Below, piece after piece: positions 53,681 through 61,302 of a stretch of DNA of 61,302 bases. The notes beneath the pieces were generated by a model. It did no database searches. It saw nothing but the letters and a program-made list of their open reading frames with translations, and was not told the origin of the DNA. Source of the stretch: an uncultured Pelagibacteraceae bacterium. Lineage in GTDB: Bacteria > Pseudomonadota > Alphaproteobacteria > Pelagibacterales > Pelagibacteraceae. Position 1 is the stretch's first letter. Every line of letters starts with the position of its first letter. Where the stretch lies: NCBI GenBank assembly GCA_902635685.1, contig CACPOY010000005.1, positions 1 to 61,302 of the forward strand, read 5' to 3'. The position numbers and the translations under genes are program-made.

Positions 53681-53709
53681 TTTGTACAAGAACTTAATTA
53701 GTATGTCAA
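53681..53709 (-). promoter_or_regulatory. Promoter for SAM-II/metX
   Basis: On the minus strand a consensus TTGACA (53709-53704) is followed after 17 bases by TACAAA (53686-53681). The predicted start, about 53674-53676, coincides with the first bases of the riboswitch P1 stem, so the aptamer would be at the very 5' end of the transcript. Confidence 0.65.
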
Positions 53710-53781
53710 TTTTAAAAATATTTTAACTAATACTATATAAAAAATTGTTATTTTATTTATAAAGGGGCTTAAATTTAAAAC

Positions 53782-54867
53782 ATGACAACTATAAAATTCA
53801 AAAAATACAATATAGAAGCCTATGAGCCTGGTAAGTCTAGTATTGGAAATTTTAGAGAAATTATAAAACTTTCTGCTAATGAGTCCGCACTTGGTGTAAG
53901 TACTAGAGTAAAGAAAATTTTATCATCGAAAAATTTAAAACTATTTAGGTATCCAGACGGTAAGTCTGAAATATTAAGAAGTCAAATTTCTAAAAAGTTT
54001 AATTGCAACAAAGAGAAAATTATTTGTGGGGCAGGTTCTGACGAAGTAATTCAAATGTTATGTCAGCTTATTTTAAAACCAAAAGATGAGGCAATCGTTC
54101 CAAAATTTAGTTTTTTGATGTACAGAATATATGCAAAAATTGTAGGTGCGAATGTTGTTTTTTCAAAAGAAAAAAATTTTAAAGTTTCAATTCCAGAAAT
54201 AATTAAAAAAGTTACTAAAAAAACTAAAATTGTTTTTTTAGCAAATCCAAATAATCCAACTGGCACCTACTTGTCAAAGCTAGAATTAATTGAATTAAGA
54301 AAAAAACTAAGAAAAAATATTTTATTGGTTATTGATGATGCGTATGCAGAGTACATGAGAAATAAAGATTATAAATCTGGTTTAGATTTATTTAAAAATA
54401 AACAAAATGTTTTTATATTAAGAACGTTCTCAAAAATATACGGGTTATCATCTTTAAGAATAGGGTGGGGTTATGGATCAAAGAAAATTATTAAAGCTTT
54501 AAATGTCATAAAACCCCCATTTAATGTGAATGAAGTTGCTCAAAAAGCTGCTGTAGAGTCACTTAAAGATAATAAATTTATTTCGCGCTCAATTAATCAT
54601 AATTTTTTTTATGCAACAAAATTAAAACATTTTCTAAATAAATATAAAATTAGCTCGAATAAAGTCTCTGCTAATTTTTTGTTATTGAATTTTGATAAAT
54701 GTAGAATTAATGCCAAATATTTTTATGATAAACTAAAAAATACTGGAATAATATTAAGATCTACAGAGAATAGCTATAAGATAAAAAATATGCTGAGATT
54801 AACCGTTGGATCGAAAAAAGAAAATTTAAAATTTATGAAAGAAACTGAAAGTATATTTAAGAAATGA
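53782..54867 (+). CDS. hisC: Histidinol-phosphate aminotransferase
   Basis: 361-residue class II PLP aminotransferase. ANESALGVS, CGAGSDEVIQML, NPNNPTGTYLS, DDAYAEYM and the PLP Lys in RTFSKIYGLSSLRIGWGYG are typical. Adjacent prephenate dehydrogenase (4-base overlap) suggests a joint role in histidine and in aromatic amino acid transamination. An AAAGGGGCT ribosome site lies at 53760-53768. Confidence 0.93.
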   Translation: MTTIKFKKYNIEAYEPGKSSIGNFREIIKLSANESALGVSTRVKKILSSKNLKLFRYPDGKSEILRSQISKKFNCNKEKIICGAGSDEVIQMLCQLILKPKDEAIVPKFSFLMYRIYAKIVGANVVFSKEKNFKVSIPEIIKKVTKKTKIVFLANPNNPTGTYLSKLELIELRKKLRKNILLVIDDAYAEYMRNKDYKSGLDLFKNKQNVFILRTFSKIYGLSSLRIGWGYGSKKIIKALNVIKPPFNVNEVAQKAAVESLKDNKFISRSINHNFFYATKLKHFLNKYKISSNKVSANFLLLNFDKCRINAKYFYDKLKNTGIILRSTENSYKIKNMLRLTVGSKKENLKFMKETESIFKK

Positions 54868-55763
54868 AAAAGGTATTTATTATAGGCTGTGGTTTACTAG
54901 GATCTTCTTTAGTCAGAAGAATTGCAAAAAAAAAATTAGCAAAAAAAATTTTTATTTATGAAAAATCAATATCAAATATTGCTAAAATTAGAAAATTAAA
55001 ATTGCCAGTTAAAATTGCTAAATCACTCAAAGATGGTGTAGTAAATTCAGATATGATTATTTTTTGCACACCTATGAGTGAATATAAAAAACTTATTTTA
55101 AAAATGAATAACTTCATATCACCAAAGACAATTATAACTGATATTGGCTCTGCAAAAGTGAGATCATCAAAAACTATTAAGAAATTTTTAAAAAATGGGA
55201 TTCACTGGATTCAAAGTCATCCTATAGCAGGATCTGAAGTGAGTGGACCTGAGCATGGTAAAGAGAATATGTTTGTTGATAAATGGTGTGTTTTAATCAA
55301 AGATAAAAAAACAAACACTAAACATCTAAAACTTTTAAACTCCTTTTGGAGAAAAGTTGGTTCAAAAACTGTTTTAATGAGCTCTAAAAAACATGATCAA
55401 ATTTTCTCAATTACAAGTCATTTACCTCATTTGATAGCTTATAATTTAGTTAAATCAGCAAAAGATTATGAAAAAAAAATAAAATTAGACCTTATAAAAT
55501 ATAGCGCTGGGGGTTTGAGAGATTTTTCAAGAATTGCGGCATCTAATGAAATAATGTGGAGAGATATTTTTTTTGATAATAGTCATAATATATCCAAAAC
55601 CATCGATATTTTTGTAAAGAATCTAAAAAATTTTAAAAAGGATATTCAATTAAAAAAAAATAAATCAATTATTAATAAACTCTCTAAAGCAAAAAAAGTT
55701 AGATCTCAAATAATAAGATTAAAACAAGATATCAATAAACCTGATTTTGGACGATCTAATTAG
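54864..55763 (+). CDS. tyrA: Prephenate/arogenate dehydrogenase
   Basis: 299-residue NAD(P)-dependent enzyme of tyrosine synthesis. IIGCGLLGSSLVRRI is the Rossmann motif; ITDIGSAK, the catalytic-His region QSHPIAGSEVSGPEHG and the second His in ITSHLPHLIAYNL are intact. Overlaps hisC by ATGA and ends at CTAATTAG, shared with the sulfotransferase gene on the other strand. Very Lys/Ile-rich composition. Confidence 0.93.
   Translation: MKKVFIIGCGLLGSSLVRRIAKKKLAKKIFIYEKSISNIAKIRKLKLPVKIAKSLKDGVVNSDMIIFCTPMSEYKKLILKMNNFISPKTIITDIGSAKVRSSKTIKKFLKNGIHWIQSHPIAGSEVSGPEHGKENMFVDKWCVLIKDKKTNTKHLKLLNSFWRKVGSKTVLMSSKKHDQIFSITSHLPHLIAYNLVKSAKDYEKKIKLDLIKYSAGGLRDFSRIAASNEIMWRDIFFDNSHNISKTIDIFVKNLKNFKKDIQLKKNKSIINKLSKAKKVRSQIIRLKQDINKPDFGRSN
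55756..55763. other. Shared palindromic double stop, CTAATTAG
   Basis: Provides TAG stops for both tyrA (plus) and the TPR-sulfotransferase (minus); both proteins end in Asn. Same architecture as the two TTAATTAA sites but using TAG. Confidence 0.9.
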
Positions 55764-57303
55764 ACTCAATTATTGATTTAATATTTTTAAGATAATCTTT
55801 GTAACGGTCAGAGGATTTTATAGCTGTTTTATAAATTGGCTTTCTTGCTTGTGTTGAGCTTGCTGTTTTAATTGCTCTTTCATTTCTGTGATGGTTCAAA
55901 CAATTGCTATCCCACTTTAATTCACAAAAATTTAACAATTTTTTAATTTCGATTTCAGTATTTTCAACAAGTTTTGAGTATTCAATATCATAAATAATTT
56001 CAGGAAATTTTTTTCGGAAAAAAGCCATAAGGTCTTCGTATAATTTATAAAATTTGGCGATATCTTCTAGGTCATTTGTAAATGGCATAGAATTTGAAAA
56101 ATAATTCTTAAAATTCGACCAAGTTATATCCATAGGATCTCTGTTACAATTTATTATTTTTGCATTAGGAAAAATATATTTAATAAAACCAATAAATCTA
56201 AAATTAAGAGGAGCTTTGTCAGTAAAGGTCTTAGATGAGATATCGTAATTTGAAATTCTCTCTAGATACTTTTTTTTAGAATTTGTAATTAAATTACGAA
56301 TTTCCTCCAAATTTAATTGATTATTTTTTTCAAATTTTTGAAAAAACTTCCCTACCTCAATTTCCAAAAATGGTAATTCACCTCCTCCAAATACCTCTTG
56401 ATGAGAGGATAAAATTTGTTCAACCAATGAAGTTCCTGATCTGGGCATTCCAACAATGAAAATTAATTTTCTAGAGCTTTCTATGTTTGGTATATTTAAA
56501 TTTTCGTAATTAAAATCTTTGATTTTGATGAAGGCGTTTTCTTCTTTTTGAATTTTATAATTTGTTTTTTTTTTAATTATTTTGTTTCCGTACAAGTAAT
56601 TTTTGAAAGATTTCTCATAATCACTAATATCCTCATAATATTTTCCTAGAGCAAAATATAAGTGAGATTTTTGCATTTCATTTAATTTAATATTTTGTAA
56701 TTTATCCAGAATATTTAAATAATGTGGGTGGTTACTTGTATATTTTGTCATGATTGATAACATTCGATCTGCGTCTGTAAATTTTGGATTTAATTCTAAG
56801 ATTTTTTTTAGACACTCTGAAGATTTTTCAAATTCACCTAGGGCTTCATAATTAATTGCTAAATTATAATATGGTTCGAGCAATTTATCATTAATTTTTA
56901 AAATTTTATTAAAATACTCAATTGCTGACTTATTCAAGTTGAGATAACTTTTAAGATTTCCTAAATTATTTAAAATACTTATATATTTTGGTGCCTCAGC
57001 CAAACCTCTTTTAAAATAATTCTCTGCTTCCTTAAAATTACTTAATCTAAAATGCGAAAGGCCAATATTATTTAAAAAATGAGGATTTTTGGAATTAGCC
57101 TTTAAGGCTATCTCCATTATTTCTATAGATTTATCATTTTGACCTAAACTTTGATAAGAAAGGCTTAATAAATTGAATAGCACTTGATGTTTTCTTTTTT
57201 TAAGCAAAAGTTTTGTTTCATCTATAACTTCTTTAAACAAACCTAATTTTAGTTTGTTGGTCAAAATTTCAGTTTTCTTTTGCAATTCTATATCAGTAAG
57301 CAT
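55756..57303 (-). CDS. TPR-repeat sulfotransferase family protein
   Basis: 515 residues. The first 240 or so are tetratricopeptide repeats (for example NPHFLNNIGLSHFRLSNFKE and PYYNLAINYEALGEFEKS), then a sulfotransferase domain starting at FIVGMPRSGTSLVEQILSSH, the 5'-phosphosulfate loop that binds PAPS, with KIINCNRDPMDITWS as the 3'-phosphate site. It should transfer sulfate to a sugar, peptide or lipid acceptor bound by the TPR part. No signal peptide. One-base overlap with the NlpC/P60 gene. Acceptor unknown. Confidence 0.88.
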   Translation of the reverse strand: MLTDIELQKKTEILTNKLKLGLFKEVIDETKLLLKKRKHQVLFNLLSLSYQSLGQNDKSIEIMEIALKANSKNPHFLNNIGLSHFRLSNFKEAENYFKRGLAEAPKYISILNNLGNLKSYLNLNKSAIEYFNKILKINDKLLEPYYNLAINYEALGEFEKSSECLKKILELNPKFTDADRMLSIMTKYTSNHPHYLNILDKLQNIKLNEMQKSHLYFALGKYYEDISDYEKSFKNYLYGNKIIKKKTNYKIQKEENAFIKIKDFNYENLNIPNIESSRKLIFIVGMPRSGTSLVEQILSSHQEVFGGGELPFLEIEVGKFFQKFEKNNQLNLEEIRNLITNSKKKYLERISNYDISSKTFTDKAPLNFRFIGFIKYIFPNAKIINCNRDPMDITWSNFKNYFSNSMPFTNDLEDIAKFYKLYEDLMAFFRKKFPEIIYDIEYSKLVENTEIEIKKLLNFCELKWDSNCLNHHRNERAIKTASSTQARKPIYKTAIKSSDRYKDYLKNIKSIIESN

Positions 57304-58040
57304 TATTTAACCTGTATTGGTTTTAATTTTGTATCTTTAAATATCTTATTGATAGTTTTTTTTATGTTCATTATCAAAACTTTTTTTTTTGGACCGTAGG
57401 CATGTATTAGATTTTCTTTATTTAAGCAATATGCAACATGTCCCTTCCAAAAAATAATTTTTTTTTTATAATTTTTTCTATTAGAAATTTTTCTAAAATA
57501 TTTTAATTGATCTTTTGTGTCTCTAGGAAAAAAAATTCTATTATAATAAAAGAAGATTTGTATTAATGCAGAGCAATCAATACCTTTAGATGATTTTCCA
57601 CCCCACAAATATTTGACATTCAAAAACAATTTTAGAATTTTTGTTATGTTTTTTTCTGAATGATTAATTTTTTTTGTGTCATTAATTTTTATCCATTTAT
57701 TTTTTTCAAATTCAAAAAATCCCATCCTTTTACTGATAATTGAAACTCCTGAACCAAAATATAAAAAATTTTTTGTCTGAGAAAATCTATTACCATTTTT
57801 TTTAAATATTCTTGATTTGAGTTTATAAATTTTATCTGTCGGTTTAAATTTTTTAAGAAACTTATGACTTTTAATAAAACCAGTATAATTATCGTAGTTA
57901 GTTTTAATTTTTACCCAGCCTTTTTTTTTGGATAAAATTTTGAATTTTTCACCATATAGAATTTGCGATGTTACCTCTGAATTTAAAAAAGGTCGTGAAT
58001 TTATATTACCAATCGATTTATTAAAAAAATTATTTTTCAC
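57303..58040 (-). CDS. NlpC/P60 family cysteine peptidase with SH3 domain
   Basis: 245 residues. Bacterial SH3-like regions occupy about 1-130, including GWVKIKTNYDNYTGFI. A C40 peptidase domain follows with catalytic Cys in SKGIDCSALIQIFF, His in WKGHVAYCLNKENLIHA, and a flanking DTKDQLKYF segment. Expected to cut gamma-D-glutamyl-diaminopimelate bonds in muropeptides. No signal peptide, so a cytoplasmic recycling role, in line with the adjacent AmpG-like permease, is more likely than cell-wall cutting. Start is GTG at 58040; overlaps the permease gene by 11 bases. Confidence 0.86.
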   Translation of the reverse strand: MKNNFFNKSIGNINSRPFLNSEVTSQILYGEKFKILSKKKGWVKIKTNYDNYTGFIKSHKFLKKFKPTDKIYKLKSRIFKKNGNRFSQTKNFLYFGSGVSIISKRMGFFEFEKNKWIKINDTKKINHSEKNITKILKLFLNVKYLWGGKSSKGIDCSALIQIFFYYNRIFFPRDTKDQLKYFRKISNRKNYKKKIIFWKGHVAYCLNKENLIHAYGPKKKVLIMNIKKTINKIFKDTKLKPIQVK

Positions 58041-59406
58041 TAAGTTTAAGTTTATTTCTCATTATCCACAATATAATAAGAGATGGAATTACCATTAATG
58101 CTGTTAATATAAAAAATATACCCCAGTCACCATTTAACCAGTCTACAAGAGCTCCTGAAGATGAAGCCAGAGTTGTTCTTCCTGCTGTGCCAATTGATGC
58201 TAATAAGGCATATTGAGTTGCAGTATAAGCTCTGTCTACCAAAAGAGAAATAAAAGCAACAAAAGCAACAGTCGCAAACGCAGCAGCCATGTCATCAAAA
58301 ATGACAGCAAAAGCAAATAAGATTTCTGATTTTTCAGACCAAGCTAGAGCACTAAATAAAAGATTAGTGCTTGCCATAACAATACCTGCCACAAACATTG
58401 CTTTCAAAACTCCAGATCTGATAACAAACAATCCTCCTAATAGTGTGAATACTACCGTTGTTATCCATCCTAAAGTTTTTGAATAAATAGCGATATCAGA
58501 TTTGTTGAAACCGATTTCTTTATAAAAAATTATCGACATTCTTCCAAGAAAAGCTTCACCTACTTTGAATAAAAAAACAAAGCCAAGAATTCCGATCGCA
58601 ATAGAAAACCCATTTTTTTTAAAAAAACTAACTATAGGGCCACTTACTGTTCCCCCAATCCATATCAAAAATTGTGAAAAAAGATTTTCACTTCCAATTT
58701 GATTTGATATTAATTTATCATTTTCTTTTTGTTTAGCTTGTCTTTCGTTACTACCTGTTTCATTTATGAACATTAATCCAACATTCATTAAAATAATTAA
58801 GATACCTAAAATTAAAAATGTTAATTGCCAATAATTTTCAAATCCTCTGTTCTGCAAAAATTCCGCAGAAAATAAAGAGATTACACCTCCAAGTTTATAA
58901 CCACTCCACCAACCAACCACAGCCATTGCTGCACCAGCTGCCATTGATTTCCCCTCATTTTCACCAATTTGCTCAATTCTTAAAGCATCTACAGTTATGT
59001 CTTGTGTGGCGGATGCAACTGCAATGATTAATCCTACAGAAATTACAAAAGCTAAATTTAGTGTTGGATTAGAAATACTCCATAAGATAAGTGAAAATAA
59101 AATGATAATTTGCATAAAAATTATCCACCCCCTTCTGTGACCGATTTTTTTTGTTAAAAAAGGTATTTGTATTCTATCTACTAAAGGTGCCCACAAATAG
59201 TTAAATGCATAAACTCCAAAAATTAAGCCTGCCCATCCTATTGTCGATCTACTAAGTCCATCTTCCTTTAACCACAAGCTAAGGCTGCTTCCAATTAATA
59301 CCCAAGGGAAACCTGAAATTGCGCCTAATAACAAGATTTTTAACATTCTACGATCAAAGTAAATTGAGAAAGTTTCTGAAAAAGACTGTTTTTTAAATTC
59401 TATCAT
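58030..59406 (-). CDS. ampG: AmpG-type muropeptide permease (MFS)
   Basis: 458-residue major-facilitator protein with about 12-14 hydrophobic helices. LGAISGFPWVLIGSSLSLWL, GWAGLIFGVYAFNYLWAPLVDR and ASATQDITVDALR match AmpG, which imports GlcNAc-anhydroMurNAc peptides for recycling. ATG 59406 (MIEFKKQSFSETF) is chosen; the longer in-frame start at 59496 would lie inside trkH. Works naturally with the NlpC/P60 peptidase downstream. Confidence 0.88.
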   Translation of the reverse strand: MIEFKKQSFSETFSIYFDRRMLKILLLGAISGFPWVLIGSSLSLWLKEDGLSRSTIGWAGLIFGVYAFNYLWAPLVDRIQIPFLTKKIGHRRGWIIFMQIIILFSLILWSISNPTLNLAFVISVGLIIAVASATQDITVDALRIEQIGENEGKSMAAGAAMAVVGWWSGYKLGGVISLFSAEFLQNRGFENYWQLTFLILGILIILMNVGLMFINETGSNERQAKQKENDKLISNQIGSENLFSQFLIWIGGTVSGPIVSFFKKNGFSIAIGILGFVFLFKVGEAFLGRMSIIFYKEIGFNKSDIAIYSKTLGWITTVVFTLLGGLFVIRSGVLKAMFVAGIVMASTNLLFSALAWSEKSEILFAFAVIFDDMAAAFATVAFVAFISLLVDRAYTATQYALLASIGTAGRTTLASSSGALVDWLNGDWGIFFILTALMVIPSLIILWIMRNKLKLSEK

Positions 59407-59408
59407 TA

Positions 59409-60848
59409 TTAATTTCTCCAAAAAGATGGTAAAAATAAAACCAATATTGCAAATAATTCTAATCTTCCTAGTATCATACCCAATGAAAGGATCCATTTAG
59501 ATACATCTGGCAAAGATGAAAAATTACCATTTGGACCTATCTCTGACCCAAGTCCTGGTCCAACATTAGAAATTGATGTTGCAGCTCCAGAAATTGCTGT
59601 AACAAAGTCTAGACCGGTTAAAGAGAGTAAAGCAGTTAGTACAAGGAAAATTACAAAGTAAAAAAATATAAAAGAAATTATAGAAGATATAAATTTTTCA
59701 TCAATTGAACTTTGGTTGTATTTTATAATAAATACTCCTTTCGGATAAATTATCTTTTTTAGCTGATTTGTTATAAATAAATATAGTATCTGAAATCTGA
59801 AAATTTTTACACCACAAGTTGTTGATCCCGCACATCCACCAATAAACATTAAGGACAAGAATATTAATAAAGAAAAACCTCCCCAGTTATCAAATTGTGC
59901 ATTGACATAACCAGTTCCAGTAAGAATAGAAATTACATTAAAGAATATTGAACGTATACTATAAGTTTCTGATTTATTGAAAATTAGATATATCGATAAA
60001 ATTATAATACTTATTAATATTATCTTAAAAAAAGTTATTATCTGAGTATCTGAAAAAAAGATATCTTTATTTCCATTAATAAATTTAATATATGAAATAA
60101 ATGGTAAACTACCTAAAATTATAAAAAACATAGCTGAAATTTCAATGGCTAAACTGTCAAAAAAACCAATCGACTCATTGTAATTCGAAAATCCCCCAGT
60201 TGCTAAAGTAGTCATAGAGTGGGTTATGCTGTCAAAAAAACTCATCCCAAACACGTAATAAGTTAATGCACACATCATTGTTAAACCTGAATAAATATAG
60301 ATTAATCGAACAGCAATTTCTTTTGATTTAGGAAGCACTTTCTCAGAGGAATCATTACTTGAAATTTTAAACAATTGCATACCACCCACATTCATTATGG
60401 GCATAAGCGTTATCGCCATTATAATTATTCCTATTCCACCTAACCATTGAAGTATTGCTCTCCACAAAAGAATACTCTTTGGCATATTTTCTAAGTTTGC
60501 AATTATAGTTGATCCAGTGGTGGTAATGCCAGACATACTCTCAAAAAAAGCGTTGGTAAACGAGAAATCTAGATTCGAGAAAAAAAAAGGTAAAGATCCA
60601 AAAATAGCGACACTTAGCCAGGATAAGGCAGTTAATAAAAAGGCTTGCTGTAAATTTAATTTATTTTCGTGGTCCAGATTTGATAAGAAAAATAATGTAC
60701 CAAAAATAATTGTTACTATAGAAGCGCCAAAAAAAGATGAGTCAATCTCTTGATAAAAAAATTGAGCTATTATTGGAATGAACATAAATATTCCAAGAAT
60801 TATCTGTAATATTCCTAACGTAAAAAAAACTGTTTTATAATTAGACAT
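59409..60848 (-). CDS. trkH: Trk-type potassium uptake protein TrkH
   Basis: 479-residue membrane protein of four repeated M1-P-M2 units; pore glycines are visible in MSGITTTGSTII, TLATGGFSNYN, LTGTGYVNAQF and SNVGPGLGSEIG. Length and repeats fit TrkH/KtrB, importing K+ with a TrkA regulator that is not in this window. First gene of the minus-strand run trkH-ampG-nlpC-sulfotransferase; ends two bases before the ampG start. The 88-base divergent gap to lysK (60849-60936) shows no clear promoter pair. Confidence 0.93.
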   Translation of the reverse strand: MSNYKTVFFTLGILQIILGIFMFIPIIAQFFYQEIDSSFFGASIVTIIFGTLFFLSNLDHENKLNLQQAFLLTALSWLSVAIFGSLPFFFSNLDFSFTNAFFESMSGITTTGSTIIANLENMPKSILLWRAILQWLGGIGIIIMAITLMPIMNVGGMQLFKISSNDSSEKVLPKSKEIAVRLIYIYSGLTMMCALTYYVFGMSFFDSITHSMTTLATGGFSNYNESIGFFDSLAIEISAMFFIILGSLPFISYIKFINGNKDIFFSDTQIITFFKIILISIIILSIYLIFNKSETYSIRSIFFNVISILTGTGYVNAQFDNWGGFSLLIFLSLMFIGGCAGSTTCGVKIFRFQILYLFITNQLKKIIYPKGVFIIKYNQSSIDEKFISSIISFIFFYFVIFLVLTALLSLTGLDFVTAISGAATSISNVGPGLGSEIGPNGNFSSLPDVSKWILSLGMILGRLELFAILVLFLPSFWRN

Positions 60849-60936
60849 TTTGAAAAGAGATTATTTTATGGTAAATAAATTTCAACTCTATAAGAATAAA
60901 CTTGACCACTAATATTAGATTATATTTGAATTATTC

Positions 60937-61302
60937 ATGATTAAAAAAGAGAATTTAGACAAAACAAGTGCTTGGCCGTTTGTTGAAGCAAAAAAAATGC
61001 TTAGAGAAAGAAAATCTATTATTGAAAAAAAAGGAAAAATTACTCTGCAAACAGGTTATGGACCCAGTGGACTTCCTCATATTGGAACTTTTGGTGAGGT
61101 TGCAAGAACATCAATGATAGTTAATGCATTAAAACATTTAACTGATGTTCCAGCAGAAATAATCACATTTTCAGATGATATGGACGGTCTTAGAAAAGTT
61201 CCAGACAATGTTCCGAATAAAGAAATTTTAGAAAAAAATCTTCATAAGCCTTTGACACAAGTTCCGGACCCTTTTAATAAGTATAAAAGTTTTGGTGAAC
61301 AT
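60937..61302 (+). CDS. lysK: Class I lysyl-tRNA synthetase, N-terminal part (3' end outside window)
   Basis: The first 122 codons run off the window end. The product contains TGYGPSGLPHIGTFGEVART, a class I Rossmann signature with HIGT as the HIGH motif, and FSDDMDGLRKVPDN, typical of class I LysRS. This archaeal-type enzyme replaces the class II LysRS in many alphaproteobacteria and charges tRNA-Lys. ATG at 60937 follows the divergent gap to trkH. Confidence 0.92.
   Translation, partial: MIKKENLDKTSAWPFVEAKKMLRERKSIIEKKGKITLQTGYGPSGLPHIGTFGEVARTSMIVNALKHLTDVPAEIITFSDDMDGLRKVPDNVPNKEILEKNLHKPLTQVPDPFNKYKSFGEH

Noticed and set aside
59407-59496. Longer AmpG start at 59496 inside trkH
   Set aside because: It would add 30 residues encoded within trkH; ATG 59406 gives a typical short cytoplasmic N-terminus two bases after the trkH stop.
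60902-60926. TTGACC...TATATT as lysK promoter
   Set aside because: Spacing of 13 bases is too short for a sigma70 promoter, so I did not list it.

Overview
The window looks like a chromosomal segment of a SAR11 (Pelagibacterales, 'Candidatus Pelagibacter'-like) marine alphaproteobacterium. The DNA is very AT-rich with strong A/T third-position bias. Genes overlap or abut, and no gene-free stretch exceeds about 160 bases. A DMSP-demethylation cluster (dmdC-dmdB-dmdA) lies beside leucine biosynthesis, succinate dehydrogenase and TCA genes. A SAM-II riboswitch precedes metX. I saw no phage, insertion sequence, CRISPR, rRNA or tRNA.

Layout. (1) 1-8.3 kb, + strand: an aminotransferase cut by the window edge, a FAD-dependent D-hydroxyacid dehydrogenase, an NAD-dependent 2-hydroxyacid dehydrogenase, a TRAP transporter (binding protein, small and large permease), an amidase and a 58-residue membrane protein. 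This looks like uptake and catabolism of an unidentified organic acid or amide. (2) 8.3-10.6 kb: a DMT transporter, a membrane-anchored alpha/beta hydrolase and a secreted orphan. (3) 10.6-12.5 kb: dapF-ftsY on the minus strand, divergent from ffh. The ffh leader can fold into a compact four-helix RNA. (4) 12.5-15.7 kb: ffh-rpsP-trmD-rplS without rimM; both ribosomal proteins carry unusual Lys/Glu/Ala tails. (5) 15.7-23.3 kb: leuCDB then dmdC-dmdB-dmdA. (6) 23.3-37.7 kb: asd, sdhCDAB, mmsA, mdh, sucCDAB, lpd. (7) 37.7-44.6 kb: priA and atpHAGDC. (8) 44.6-51.1 kb, minus strand: rplU-rpmA-obgE-proB-proA-nadD-rsfS-ctpA-rppH behind a good sigma70-type promoter. (9) 51.2-53.7 kb, minus strand: SAM-II riboswitch-metX-metW, then gloB. 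(10) 53.8-55.8 kb: hisC-tyrA on the plus strand. (11) 55.8-60.8 kb, minus strand: TrkH, AmpG-like permease, NlpC/P60 protein and TPR-sulfotransferase. (12) 60.9 kb to the end: start of a class I lysyl-tRNA synthetase.

How the parts fit. DMSP demethylation and methylmercaptopropionate breakdown release methanethiol and carbon. The neighbouring asd leads to homoserine, and the SAM-controlled metX makes an activated homoserine, the usual acceptor for reduced sulfur. The carbon enters the adjacent mmsA/TCA genes, whose reducing power feeds succinate dehydrogenase and the ATP synthase next door.

Most worth a second look: the four-helix RNA in front of ffh; a succinate dehydrogenase whose two membrane subunits both lack the usual heme b histidines; the identical palindromic double-stop (xTAATTAx) that ends all three convergent gene pairs; the tandem-repeat tail on S16; and genes missing from usually conserved operon positions (rimM, rlmH).
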